Origin: Selenomonas sp. FOBRC6
GTDB taxonomy: Bacteria > Bacillota > Negativicutes > Selenomonadales > Selenomonadaceae
Direction: 5' to 3'
Length of the DNA stretch: 64,000 nucleotides
Assembly: GCF_000286455.1 (NCBI RefSeq)
Contig: NZ_ALKG01000099.1
Location: forward strand, 35,270-99,269
Below the pieces are notes generated by a model, which searched no databases, was not told the origin of the DNA, and worked only from the letters and a program-made list of their open reading frames with translations. Below, one piece after another: positions 33,324-41,399 of this stretch. The position numbers and the translations under genes are program-made. The first letter of the stretch is position 1, and each line of letters starts with the position of its first letter.

Positions 33324-33758
33324 TTATTTCACAACATCCCCGTGCCAGTCCTTGATGCCGCCCATCTCGACGATGTTCGTATAGCCCATGTTCGCGAGCT
33401 TCTGCGCAGCCTGCATGCTGCGCGCACCGCTGCGGCAGTAGACGAAGATACGCTGCCCCTTATCCGGCAGTTCCTTCGGCGGCGTTGTATTGATGGACTC
33501 GTTCGGCACATTGATCGCGTTCGGGATATGCCCGCCCGCGTATTCGCCCGCCGTCCGCACGTCGAGAACGATATACCCCTTCTCCGCCGCCATCATCTTC
33601 GCCGCCTCGTCGGAACTTACACGCTGAAATGCCGTCCCCTGTTCCTTTGCATCGGACGCAGCGGCGGACTTCGGTGCGTCTGCCTGTTGCGCACTGCCGC
33701 ATCCGCAGATCCCCAGTGTCAGTACACTCAGACAAAGAGCCATAACAAATTTACTCAT
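33324..33758 (-). CDS. Rhodanese-domain lipoprotein
   Basis: A 144-residue protein with a lipoprotein signal (MSKFVMALCLSVLTLGICGCG; the Cys after ICG is the likely lipidation site) and a single rhodanese domain (about 50-144). The active-site loop is CRSGARS, consistent with a sulfurtransferase that carries a persulfide. The start at ATG 33758 gives the signal peptide; a longer frame has none. It follows a paralogue by 22 bases, and both are downstream of a TauE/SafE exporter, suggesting periplasmic sulfur handling. Confidence 0.85.
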   Translation of the reverse strand: MSKFVMALCLSVLTLGICGCGSAQQADAPKSAAASDAKEQGTAFQRVSSDEAAKMMAAEKGYIVLDVRTAGEYAGGHIPNAINVPNESINTTPPKELPDKGQRIFVYCRSGARSMQAAQKLANMGYTNIVEMGGIKDWHGDVVK

Positions 33759-33780
33759 ACAAAACCTCACAATCAAAGAA

Positions 33781-34185
33781 TTATTTCTCAATATCGCCGT
33801 GCCAATCCTGAATGCCACCCATCTCGACAATGTTCTTGTATCCCATATGCGCGAGACGGTTTGCGACATTCATACTGCGAACCCCCTTGACACAGTAGAC
33901 GAAGATCATCTGATTCCGATCGGGCAGCTCCTTCGGCGGATCTTCTCCGAACTGCTCCATCGGGATGTTGATCGCATGCGGAATGTGCCCCGCAGCGTAC
34001 TCCTCGGGTGAACGCACATCGAGAATCAGATAGTCCTGCTCCCGCTGCATGAGCACCTGCGCCTCATCGGCGGTAATACGGCGGTATTTCGCCTGCTCCT
34101 TTCGACCTTCATGCGCATCTCCATCACATCCGGCGATGGAAAACAGCGTCGCGAGAAGTACAAGGACTGCCACAATCTTTCTCAT
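33781..34185 (-). CDS. Rhodanese-domain lipoprotein (paralogue)
   Basis: A 134-residue lipoprotein with lipobox SIAGC near residue 20 and a rhodanese domain whose active loop reads CVKGVRS. The cysteine is kept but the loop differs from the classical CRxGxR seen in the neighbouring copy, so its substrate may differ. About half of the residues match the adjacent paralogue (GYKNIVEMGGIQDWHGD against GYTNIVEMGGIKDWHGD), pointing to local duplication. Confidence 0.85.
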   Translation of the reverse strand: MRKIVAVLVLLATLFSIAGCDGDAHEGRKEQAKYRRITADEAQVLMQREQDYLILDVRSPEEYAAGHIPHAINIPMEQFGEDPPKELPDRNQMIFVYCVKGVRSMNVANRLAHMGYKNIVEMGGIQDWHGDIEK

Positions 34186-34221
34186 AGATTTCCCCCCAAA
34201 ACATACCGCAGAAGCGGTGAT

Positions 34222-34980
34222 CTATCGAAAGAGTATCATAATCGAACCGCCGATCGTCGGCAGAGCGACGATCCAGAAGCGCAGTACGGGCAGCGGTGCG
34301 AGATGTGTCAGCTTCGCTCCAAAATATGAGCCAACCGAGAGTGCGACGAGTGTCTGGACGAAGAGCCACGGCTCAAGCTGCCCATAGAGGACGTAGCCGA
34401 TGCCGCCGCTGATGGAGATCGGGACGATGATCATCATCGTTGTGCCGATTGCCTGCAGGAGCGGCACGCCGAAGACGACCATGAGCGCGATCTGGATGTA
34501 CGCCGCCGAGCCGATGCCGAACGCGCCTGATAAGACACCGCAAACGAAGCCGACGGGCAGCCCATAGAGATAGAGCCGACGCCCCGTCAAGAGTTCCTCT
34601 CGCACAGGAATCTGCCGTCCGAGCCACTCCGCCTGATAGATGCGCAGATAGAGGAGGCATGCGCTTGAGAGCAGCATTACGCCTGTAAAGAGGCTCAGGT
34701 TCGGCGCCTCCATATGGTTCGAGAGCACCGCCCCAATCAGAGCCCCGGCAAGTCCCCCCAAGCCAAGGACTGCACCCGTCAGCGGCACAACCTCGTGCTC
34801 GCGGTAGTGACTGACCGCCCCCGAGAGCGTCGTGAATGCCATCGAGCCGAGCGCGACGGCGAGCGCCTGATGAATGGGAATGCCAAAGCCAACGACGAGC
34901 AGCGTGATGATGACACCGCTGCCGCCTGCTCCGACAAAACCAATGATCCCCCCCATGAGGAGCATGGACAGAAAGAGCAT
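34222..34980 (-). CDS. TauE/SafE family sulfite/organosulfur exporter
   Basis: A 252-residue membrane protein with about eight spans and the two-repeat layout of the TauE/SafE family: GGIIGFVGAGGSGVIITLLVV in the first half and GFVCGVLSGAFGIGSAAYIQIALMVV in the second. Members move sulfite, sulfoacetate or similar anions. Start ATG 34980 has GGTGGAG upstream. Proximity to two rhodanese lipoproteins suggests a role in sulfur compound export, by context only. Confidence 0.84.
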   Translation of the reverse strand: MLFLSMLLMGGIIGFVGAGGSGVIITLLVVGFGIPIHQALAVALGSMAFTTLSGAVSHYREHEVVPLTGAVLGLGGLAGALIGAVLSNHMEAPNLSLFTGVMLLSSACLLYLRIYQAEWLGRQIPVREELLTGRRLYLYGLPVGFVCGVLSGAFGIGSAAYIQIALMVVFGVPLLQAIGTTMMIIVPISISGGIGYVLYGQLEPWLFVQTLVALSVGSYFGAKLTHLAPLPVLRFWIVALPTIGGSIMILFR

Positions 34981-35024
34981 AGCATTCTCCACCGGAGGCA
35001 CAGCAAGCTGCGCCCCTATAATAT

Positions 35025-35047
35025 AAAAGGAGCTGCACAGCAGCTCC
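35025..35047 (-). terminator. Terminator downstream of the tRNA-Glu genes
   Basis: Minus strand GGAGCTG-CTGTG-CAGCTCC (35029-35047), then TTTTATAT. It probably ends the gltX-tRNA transcript before the TauE/SafE gene. Confidence 0.7.
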
Positions 35048-35059
35048 CATTCATTGCGA

Positions 35060-35134
35060 TGGTGACGCCTATGGGATTCGAACCCATGAACCCGCCGTGA
35101 GAGGGCGGTGTCTTAACCACTTGACGAAGGCGCC
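35060..35134 (-). tRNA. tRNA-Glu (anticodon CUC), copy 2
   Basis: A 75-base cloverleaf with the acceptor GGCGCCT/AGGCGTC (one G-U pair), anticodon stem CCGCC/GGCGG around CTCTCAC (anticodon CTC), TTCGAATC in the T loop, and an encoded CCA. It is identical to the copy just upstream. Confidence 0.95.
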
Positions 35135-35138
35135 GATT

Positions 35139-35213
35139 TGGTGACGCCTATGGGATTCGAACCCATGAACCCGCCGTGAGAGGGCGGTGTCTTAACCACT
35201 TGACGAAGGCGCC
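35139..35213 (-). tRNA. tRNA-Glu (anticodon CUC), copy 1
   Basis: Same 75-base sequence as the neighbouring copy, with a 4-base gap, giving a 79-base tandem unit. Both lie downstream of gltX, the gene for the enzyme that charges them. Confidence 0.95.
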
Positions 35214-35285
35214 ACATATGTCAACAGGAGGTACTATATCATAGAATTTACCAAAACGCAAGCGATTTTTTTGTTACGCTCCGTT

Positions 35286-36755
35286 TTACGAGGAAAGCTG
35301 TGCCAGAGCCGCCTCAAGGCGCGCAAGTCCGGCCTCCCTGCCGAGGATGGCAAGGATCTCCGTCGCACCGCCCGGCGTCACTGCCTGCCCTGCAGCTGCA
35401 ATGCGCAGGATCCACATGACCGTGCCCTTCTTCCATCCCTCACGCTCAATGCACTCCTCGAGCAGAGCATAGAGGAGATCGTTCTCCCATCGCTCTGCGG
35501 GCAGCGCCGCAAGAATTGTAATGAGTTCGGGCAGGAGTTCCCGTGCCGCCTCCGGCGTCACCTTGTTGCGCTTGTTCTCGTAGAGATGCACGTCAAAGGG
35601 CGGCGTCTCGATGAGGAATTCGATTGCGGGGCGCACGGCGCCAAGCTTTGTGACGCGTGTGCGCAGGAGTGCGGCAATCGCCCCCCACTGCTCTTCGAGA
35701 TGCGTGGGCAGCTCACCCGCAAACGGGCGCGCGGCGGCGGCAAACTCCTCGTTCGTCATCGCCTTGAAATACTCGCCGCTCATCCAGCCGAGCTTGTCAT
35801 AGTCAAAGACCGCGGGCGATTTCGACAGTCCCTCGAGCGAGAACGCCTCGATCAGCTCGTCCATCGAGAAGACTTCCTGATTCGTTGTCTTCGGACTCCA
35901 GCCGAGGAGCGCGACATAGTTCACAATTGCCTCGGCGGGGTAGCCCATCTGCACGAGATCGTCAAAGCTCGTCGCGCCGTGCCGCTTCGAAAGCTTGCTC
36001 GTCTTGCCCGTCGCATCGTCGCGCCCCATGACGGGCGCGAGGTGGACGAAGACGGGTGCCTCCCAGCCGAACGCCTCGTAGAGAAGCACGTGCTTTGGCG
36101 TCGAGGTAATGAACTCCGTGCCGCGAATGATATGCGACACCTCCATGAGGTGGTCGTCGATCACATTTGCAAAGTTATAGGTTGGCATGCCGTCACGCTT
36201 GAGGAGTACCTGATCCTCGAGCTCCGTGTTCGGGATTGTGACATTGCCGTGCAACACGTCATAGAATGTCGTCTCCCCGACGAGCGGCATCTTCTGACGG
36301 ATGACGTATTCCTCACCGCGCGCAAGATGTTCCTCCACCTCAGCGGGGCTGAGGTCGCGGCAGGTACGCGGATAGCCGCCAAAGGACTTCTCGCCGTCCG
36401 CAGGCTCCGCCTCCTCCGTATGATGACAGAAACAGCGATAGGCATGACCGCTCTCCACGAGCTGCTCTGCGTATTTCTTGTAGATCTCCATGCGCTCACT
36501 TTGCACATAGGGGCCATAGTCGCCGCCGATGTCATCGGGGCCCTCATCAGGCACGATACCTGCCGCGTCGAGCGTGCGGCGAATGAAATCCACCGCATCT
36601 GCTACGTAGCGATTGCGGTCTGTATCCTCTATGCGCAAGATGAACGTCCCGTCATTTGCACGTGCAAATAGATAAGCGTAGAGCGCCGTACGCAAATTGC
36701 CGATATGCATATAGCCCGTCGGACTCGGTGCAAAACGGGTGCGAATCTCTGTCAT
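35286..36755 (-). CDS. gltX: Glutamyl-tRNA synthetase
   Basis: A 489-residue class I synthetase. The HIGH motif is in APSPTGYMHIGNLRTALYAYLFAR and the KMSKS-like motif is KLSKRHG. The four-cysteine zinc site of some GluRS is not obvious. It starts at ATG 36755 (a TTG directly before it is nearer to the GGAGG site and remains possible). dhaL lies 28 bases upstream, two tRNA-Glu genes downstream, so enzyme and substrate tRNA may be expressed together. Confidence 0.94.
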   Translation of the reverse strand: MTEIRTRFAPSPTGYMHIGNLRTALYAYLFARANDGTFILRIEDTDRNRYVADAVDFIRRTLDAAGIVPDEGPDDIGGDYGPYVQSERMEIYKKYAEQLVESGHAYRCFCHHTEEAEPADGEKSFGGYPRTCRDLSPAEVEEHLARGEEYVIRQKMPLVGETTFYDVLHGNVTIPNTELEDQVLLKRDGMPTYNFANVIDDHLMEVSHIIRGTEFITSTPKHVLLYEAFGWEAPVFVHLAPVMGRDDATGKTSKLSKRHGATSFDDLVQMGYPAEAIVNYVALLGWSPKTTNQEVFSMDELIEAFSLEGLSKSPAVFDYDKLGWMSGEYFKAMTNEEFAAAARPFAGELPTHLEEQWGAIAALLRTRVTKLGAVRPAIEFLIETPPFDVHLYENKRNKVTPEAARELLPELITILAALPAERWENDLLYALLEECIEREGWKKGTVMWILRIAAAGQAVTPGGATEILAILGREAGLARLEAALAQLSS

Positions 36756-36783
36756 CAACCTAGTTCCTCCAAAACTTCAAAAA

Positions 36784-37407
36784 TCAGCCGCGCAGATAGC
36801 TGCACAGTGCACGGAACATGATGAGCGAGCTCATCGCCCCCGGATCCTCAATGCCGATACTGCGCGGTCCTATGAGCGCGGCACGCCCTCTTCGCGCCGC
36901 GATTGTCTTCGTGTACTCCGCACCGGCACGTCCCTCGTTGAGAGCCTCCTCAAGACACTCGCGCAGACTTTTCCCGTCCGCATTCTCCGCGCGGAATGCA
37001 TCGCGGATCGGGATGAGCGTGTCGAGCATCGTTTTGTCACCGCGCTCGGCGCGGCCGCGCCGCTGAATCGCCTCGATCCCTGCGGTGAAGAGTTTCTCGA
37101 AGCTGTGCACATCGAGCCGTGTCTTATCGTTCACTGCCTCGCTCGCACGCACGAACCCGATGCCGTAGAGCGGTCCTGCCGCACCGCCGACATTCTCGAT
37201 GAACGCACGCCCGATGTGATGCAACACATCCTTCACCGGCGCATCTGCGGGCAGTTCCGCCAGACGTTCCCTCGCCGCCGTGAAGCCGCGCGCCATATTC
37301 AGACCGTGATCCCCATCTCCGGTCTTGGCGTCCAGCGCCGTCAGATAATCCTTCTGCGCCATAATTGCGGTGATGACCGCATTGACTGCGTCGCGAACAT
37401 TTGCCAT
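36784..37407 (-). CDS. dhaL: DhaL-type dihydroxyacetone kinase ADP-binding subunit, unpaired
   Basis: A 207-residue all-alpha DhaL/DAK2 domain protein. The nucleotide/metal motif DAKTGDGDHGLNMARG (about 27-42) and the GGAAGPLYG loop are present. In the PTS-dependent kinase DhaL works with DhaK and DhaM, but neither gene is next to it; gltX follows instead. It may partner with a distant DhaK or serve another kinase such as a DegV/FakA-like system, although it lacks FakA's extra domains. Start ATG 37407 is the family start. Confidence 0.85.
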   Translation of the reverse strand: MANVRDAVNAVITAIMAQKDYLTALDAKTGDGDHGLNMARGFTAARERLAELPADAPVKDVLHHIGRAFIENVGGAAGPLYGIGFVRASEAVNDKTRLDVHSFEKLFTAGIEAIQRRGRAERGDKTMLDTLIPIRDAFRAENADGKSLRECLEEALNEGRAGAEYTKTIAARRGRAALIGPRSIGIEDPGAMSSLIMFRALCSYLRG

Positions 37408-37465
37408 CTCATCGCACCATCTTTCCCGAAATTAGAGTTTTCCATATTCTCATATGTATCATTAT

Positions 37466-37495
37466 AGCACGGGATTTCTCATAGGAAAAGAGGGT
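37466..37495 (-). promoter_or_regulatory. Promoter of the dhaL-gltX genes
   Basis: Minus-strand TATAAT near 37467-37472 with TTTTCC about 17 bases upstream. The -10 box is perfect, the -35 poor. Confidence 0.45.
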
Positions 37496-37597
37496 CGCAA
37501 TATTTCGATGAAGTTTTCCGAAAAGACAGATTTCGAAATGGTCAATGATTCTTTTCAAATTGTTGACACAAATTGTTATTCCTGTATTTGTCAAGTC

Positions 37598-37626
37598 TTG
37601 CGGCTTATTTTTTTTTATGTTATCAT
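37598..37626 (+). promoter_or_regulatory. Promoter of the putative 6S RNA
   Basis: TTGCGG (37598-37603), a 17-base spacer and TATCAT (37621-37626). The expected start is near 37633, at the 5' edge of the structured RNA. Confidence 0.5.
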
Positions 37627-37632
37627 AATGCA

Positions 37633-37808
37633 CAAGAAGGTGAGCCTTAGGTGTGCGTATGCCTTAGCAATGTCTAACCTACAGATCTTTCAGGGAATCC
37701 GAATTGATTCCGGTGAATGCGACACTCCTCCGGAGGACGCGGTAGTCGGACTTAGGGTACCCACCTGCTTTACGCAGGTATAGACATATAAGTCATACGG
37801 CATTTCAG
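37633..37808 (+). ncRNA. ssrS: Probable 6S RNA
   Basis: A non-coding stretch of about 175 bases can fold as a long rod. CGTATG (5' side) pairs with CATACG (3' side), an internal loop follows, then ATGTCTA pairs with TAGACAT. The central part holds a side hairpin ACCTGC-tttac-GCAGGT after GGGTACCC, and an upper arm with GGAATC/GATTCC and CCTCC/GGAGG. The 3' segment (GGGTACCCACCTG...CAGGTATAGACATATAAGTCATACGGCA) resembles the 3' side of Firmicute 6S RNAs as I remember them. It is followed by a strong terminator. A riboswitch for the downstream gene is the alternative. Confidence 0.62.
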
Positions 37809-37821
37809 ACCCCTCTCTTGT

Positions 37822-37868
37822 GGTCAGAGTGGAACTGCCCTCGCGGCGGCTCTGTTCTGACCTTTTTT
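37822..37868 (+). terminator. Intrinsic terminator after the putative 6S RNA
   Basis: GGTCAGA (37822-37828) pairs with TCTGACC (37856-37862), with a GCC-ctcgc-GGC inner stem, then TTTTTT. Its strength argues that the upstream RNA is a free transcript. Confidence 0.85.
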
Positions 37869-37960
37869 GTGTCCAGTTCGCAGACGTGTCATGGGAGGAT
37901 TTTTCTAAAAAGAAACGAATACATAGAGATAGTATACGTTAGTTTGCGAGGGAGATCGAA

Positions 37961-40456
37961 ATGCCGGATCTGGATAAAACAAATGAAGAGATGACCGCAA
38001 AGAAGCGCGGACGCCCCAAAAAACACGTGCAGGAGGAGGCAGAGAGCACCACTGCCAAAAGGCGCGGACGCCCGAAAAAAGATGAGACCGCAGTGGTGCA
38101 CCCTGCGCTGCGTCGCGAGCGCCCGACGGAGCTTGTTTTTGCACTTGACATCGGCACGCGCAGCGTCATTGGTATTGTCGCCGAGCAGCGCGACGGTCTG
38201 CTCCACATCCTCGCCACCGAGCGTATGGAGCACAAGACGCGAGCCATGCTTGACGGGCAGATTCACGATGTGCCGCAGGTCGCCGCCATCATCCGCGAGG
38301 TCAAGCGGCGCCTCACCGAGCGCACGGGGGCTCTCAACAGTGCTGCCGTAGCCGCTGCAGGACGCGCGCTCTACACGATGACCGCCGAGGCAGAGCAGGA
38401 CATTACGGGCACGATCACGCCCGCGCAGCAGCGCGATCTCGACTTTGCGGGGGTACAGGCGGCACAGAAGAAGCTCGCCCATTCGCACACAGTTGACGAC
38501 CCGACACGCTACTACTGCGTTGGCTACAGCACGATCCGCTACACGCTCGACGGCAACGAGCTCAAGACACTCATCGGTCAGCGCGGCAGACACGCACAGG
38601 CGACGGTCATTGCAACATTCCTCCCGCGGCAGGTTGTCGACTCCATGCAGTCGGCACTGCGCGAGACCCATCTCGAGATGCGCGCGCTCACGCTCGAGCC
38701 GATCGCAGGCATCAACGTCCTCATCCCGCCCACGATGCGTCATCTGAACCTCGTCCTCGTGGACATTGGCGCGGGTACCTCCGACGTCGCCATCACGCGC
38801 GGCGGCTCCGTCATCGCCTACGGCATGGTGCCGATGGCGGGCGATGAGATCACGGAAGCAATCTCGCGCGAGTACCTCCTCGACTTCAACATTGCCGAGG
38901 ACATCAAGCGCAAGGCAGCGGACGGGCAGGATGTCTCATTCACGGACATCCTCGGCATGAAGCTGTCGCTCACCGCCGAGCAGGTTGTCGCGGCAATCAA
39001 GCCGGGTGTGGAGAACCTCGCAGGCGCGATTGCAAAGCAAATCCTCGAACTCAACGGCGAAGCCCCGCAGGCGGTCATGCTCGTTGGCGGCGGTGCGCTC
39101 ACGCCCATGATGCCCGAGCTCGTTGCAGCGGCACTTGGAATCCCCGAGGCACGCGTCGCCGTGCGCCAGCCCGACGAGGTGGACGGGGTCGCAGAGCTGC
39201 CCGAGGAACTCCACGCCCCCGATGCAGTCACGCCGCTCGGCATTTTGAAGATCGCATCCATCAATACCTTGCACTTCCTCGCCGTCTGGATCAACGACAT
39301 CGAGTACAGCCTCTTCAATTTCCGCGAGCTCAACGTCTCCGATGCCCTGCTCGCAGCAGGGATCAGCCTGCGCAAGTACAACGGCCGTCCCGGCATGGGG
39401 CTGATGGTTACCGTAAACGGTGAGCGCCGCAGCTTCCCCGGCACGATGGGCACACTCGCGCAGATCACAATCGACGGCAAAAGTGCGAGTCTCGACTCCC
39501 CCATCCACGACGACTGCCGCATCAAGCTCGTCGCGGGTGAGAACGGCACACAGCCCGAGGTACGGCTCAGCGATATCATCGGTACGATCGACAGCTATAC
39601 CGTCGTCCTTAACGGAGAGGAGACGGCGGTCACTGCAAGCATCCTGATCAACGAGAGCGTGCCCGAGGGCGATCCCATCCTGCGCGACGGCGATGTCATC
39701 GTCTCACGGCGTGAGCGCACGCTCGGCGAGGTGCTGCGCACAGCGAACCTCCCGCCCACGGGGCGGCGCATCTCCTATACGCTCAACGGCGAGGCACGGC
39801 GCTTCTCCACGCAGCCTCATATCACGCTGAACGATGTAGCCGCACCGCTCTCCACCATGCTGCACGAGGGCGATGTCATCGAGTACGAGGAGACCGCGAT
39901 TCCGACCGTCGAATCCGTGCTCGACCTCTCCGCCGCCGCCTCCTATGCGACGATCACATACGAGGGGCGGGAGCACAATGTGCCCGCGTCCGGCTTTGCC
40001 CTCACGATCAACGGGCGTGAGGCATCTCCCGGCACCATTGTCGAGGACGGCGCTGTCATCACCTATCAGAAGGGCACGGACAGCGCAAACGTCAGCGAGG
40101 CGCTCCTCGCCGTCGGCTTCACGCCCCCGCCCGCGACGAGCCGCGTCACCTTCACTCTTCTTGTGAACGGTACGAAAGCGGATTTCACCAGTCCCATCCG
40201 CACGGGCGATACCCTCGAGGTCGCGTTCACGCCGCTCGAGTCGCTGAATGCTGCGACAGAGTCGAAGGACGGGAATGCCCCTGCGGCAAGCGCCATCCTT
40301 GGCAGCATCGCGGCACGTGCAGGCATCGTGCAGGATAGTGCGCGCATGGCGGACGTGCAGCAGGACACACCATCTCCTGCACAACCGACAGAAACGACAG
40401 AATCGACACAGAGCAGCGGTACCATCACCATCGATTCCCTGATGCGGTACGATTGA
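37961..40456 (+). CDS. FtsA/PilM-like ATPase-fold protein with N-terminal AT-hooks and C-terminal repeats
   Basis: An 831-residue protein in three parts. Residues 1-45 are Lys/Arg/Glu-rich with two AT-hook-like KRGRPKK motifs. Residues about 55-430 form an actin-like domain: phosphate-1 motif FALDIGTRSVIGIVAE, phosphate-2 VDIGAGTSDVAIT, adenosine motif MLVGGGALTPMM, plus an FtsA-type insertion. Residues about 455-760 hold about five beta-rich repeats with an I-x-x-T-x-N-G-E start and a D-G-D-x-I end. No C-terminal membrane helix is evident. The RBS GAGGGAGA precedes the ATG. Related genes are annotated as cell division FtsA-domain proteins; the role is unproven. Confidence 0.72.
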   Translation: MPDLDKTNEEMTAKKRGRPKKHVQEEAESTTAKRRGRPKKDETAVVHPALRRERPTELVFALDIGTRSVIGIVAEQRDGLLHILATERMEHKTRAMLDGQIHDVPQVAAIIREVKRRLTERTGALNSAAVAAAGRALYTMTAEAEQDITGTITPAQQRDLDFAGVQAAQKKLAHSHTVDDPTRYYCVGYSTIRYTLDGNELKTLIGQRGRHAQATVIATFLPRQVVDSMQSALRETHLEMRALTLEPIAGINVLIPPTMRHLNLVLVDIGAGTSDVAITRGGSVIAYGMVPMAGDEITEAISREYLLDFNIAEDIKRKAADGQDVSFTDILGMKLSLTAEQVVAAIKPGVENLAGAIAKQILELNGEAPQAVMLVGGGALTPMMPELVAAALGIPEARVAVRQPDEVDGVAELPEELHAPDAVTPLGILKIASINTLHFLAVWINDIEYSLFNFRELNVSDALLAAGISLRKYNGRPGMGLMVTVNGERRSFPGTMGTLAQITIDGKSASLDSPIHDDCRIKLVAGENGTQPEVRLSDIIGTIDSYTVVLNGEETAVTASILINESVPEGDPILRDGDVIVSRRERTLGEVLRTANLPPTGRRISYTLNGEARRFSTQPHITLNDVAAPLSTMLHEGDVIEYEETAIPTVESVLDLSAAASYATITYEGREHNVPASGFALTINGREASPGTIVEDGAVITYQKGTDSANVSEALLAVGFTPPPATSRVTFTLLVNGTKADFTSPIRTGDTLEVAFTPLESLNAATESKDGNAPAASAILGSIAARAGIVQDSARMADVQQDTPSPAQPTETTESTQSSGTITIDSLMRYD

Positions 40457-40466
40457 ACCGACATAC

Positions 40467-40512
40467 AAAAAGAGCAGAGAACGCAGGACTTCCTGCACTC
40501 TCTGCTCTTTTT
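40467..40512. terminator. Bidirectional terminator between the FtsA-like and LpxL-like genes
   Basis: AAAAAGAGCAGAGA and TCTCTGCTCTTTTT are perfect complements flanking an inner GCAGGA-cttCCTGC hairpin. The genes converge. Confidence 0.9.
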
Positions 40513-40531
40513 CAGTCGTTCAAATGGATCG

Positions 40532-41398
40532 TTACTTCCGCAGGGATTTCCAGCGGTCGTGCAGCCAGAACCACTCCTCGGGATATGTCCGAATCCATTC
40601 CTCGATGCGCGTGTTGATACGCTGCGTCACACGCAGGACATCCGCCGCGCGGTCATCCGTCTTCTCGACCATGATGGGCGGGTCAACTGTGAGGATGTGG
40701 TGCCCATTCGGCTCGCGATGGATAAAGACGGGAAAGATCGGCACCCCACAGCGGCGCGCAATCGCCGCCGCTCCCGTGAACGCATTCGTCCGCTGTCCGA
40801 AGAAGTCGACAATGACGCCGTCGCGCAGACTTGGATCCTGATCGCTGATGAGCCCGATGATCCAGCCCGCATCGATCATGCGGAACATCTCACGCACGCC
40901 CGTCTGATAGGTAATGTGCATGCCGACGAGCGCACGGTACTCGTTGATGAAGCGATCCATGCCCTGAGCGCTCTGCTTCTTTGCCACGCCGACAACGGGA
41001 AGCCCCGCGCAGGCGAACGCCCCGCCCATCAGCTCCCAGTTGCCGCTGTGCGAGGTGGCAAAGATCGCACCCTTGCCCGCTGCAGCTGCTGCGTGCAGCG
41101 CGTCAACCGCGCCCGTCATCGTAACGTATTCGCTCATGCGTGGCTTTATGACAGGAAAGCGCAGCACCTCCATCAACATCGGACCGAAGCGCAGACTGCT
41201 CGCGCGTGCGATGCGCTCCGCCTCCGCCTCGGGAACATGGAGACAGTTCATAACCTGCGTGCGTGCAAGCCGCTTGCGCTTCGCGGGGACGAAGATCCAC
41301 GCGAGCCGCGCCAGCCCCTCCCCGAGCGCCATCGCGACGCCGTGCGGGAGCAGACAGATGAGGCGGCTGAGAACCTTCATCGCATAGTAGGAGAACAT
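40532..41398 (-). CDS. LpxL/HtrB-family lysophospholipid/lipid A acyltransferase
   Basis: A 288-residue membrane-associated acyltransferase. The HxxxxE motif is HSGNWE (about 113-118), and DQDPSLRDGVIVDFFGQ and FPVFIHRE follow as in the LpxL/LpxM family. It adds a secondary acyl chain to lipid A. It is the last gene of the OM block and lies directly after lpxD (1-base gap), which supports a role in LPS synthesis. Which acyl chain is transferred cannot be told. Confidence 0.87.
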   Translation of the reverse strand: MFSYYAMKVLSRLICLLPHGVAMALGEGLARLAWIFVPAKRKRLARTQVMNCLHVPEAEAERIARASSLRFGPMLMEVLRFPVIKPRMSEYVTMTGAVDALHAAAAAGKGAIFATSHSGNWELMGGAFACAGLPVVGVAKKQSAQGMDRFINEYRALVGMHITYQTGVREMFRMIDAGWIIGLISDQDPSLRDGVIVDFFGQRTNAFTGAAAIARRCGVPIFPVFIHREPNGHHILTVDPPIMVEKTDDRAADVLRVTQRINTRIEEWIRTYPEEWFWLHDRWKSLRK

Positions 41399-41399
41399 C

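Noticed and set aside
35060..35213. CRISPR-like direct repeat
   Set aside because: The 79-base tandem unit is two complete tRNA-Glu genes with cloverleaf and CCA, not repeat-spacer units.
37633..37808. Cobalamin or cyclic-dinucleotide riboswitch
   Set aside because: The GGTGAATGCG stretch hinted at a B12 element, but the box with GCCACTG is absent, and no GEMM or ydaO core is seen. The rod-like pairing and strong terminator fit 6S RNA better.
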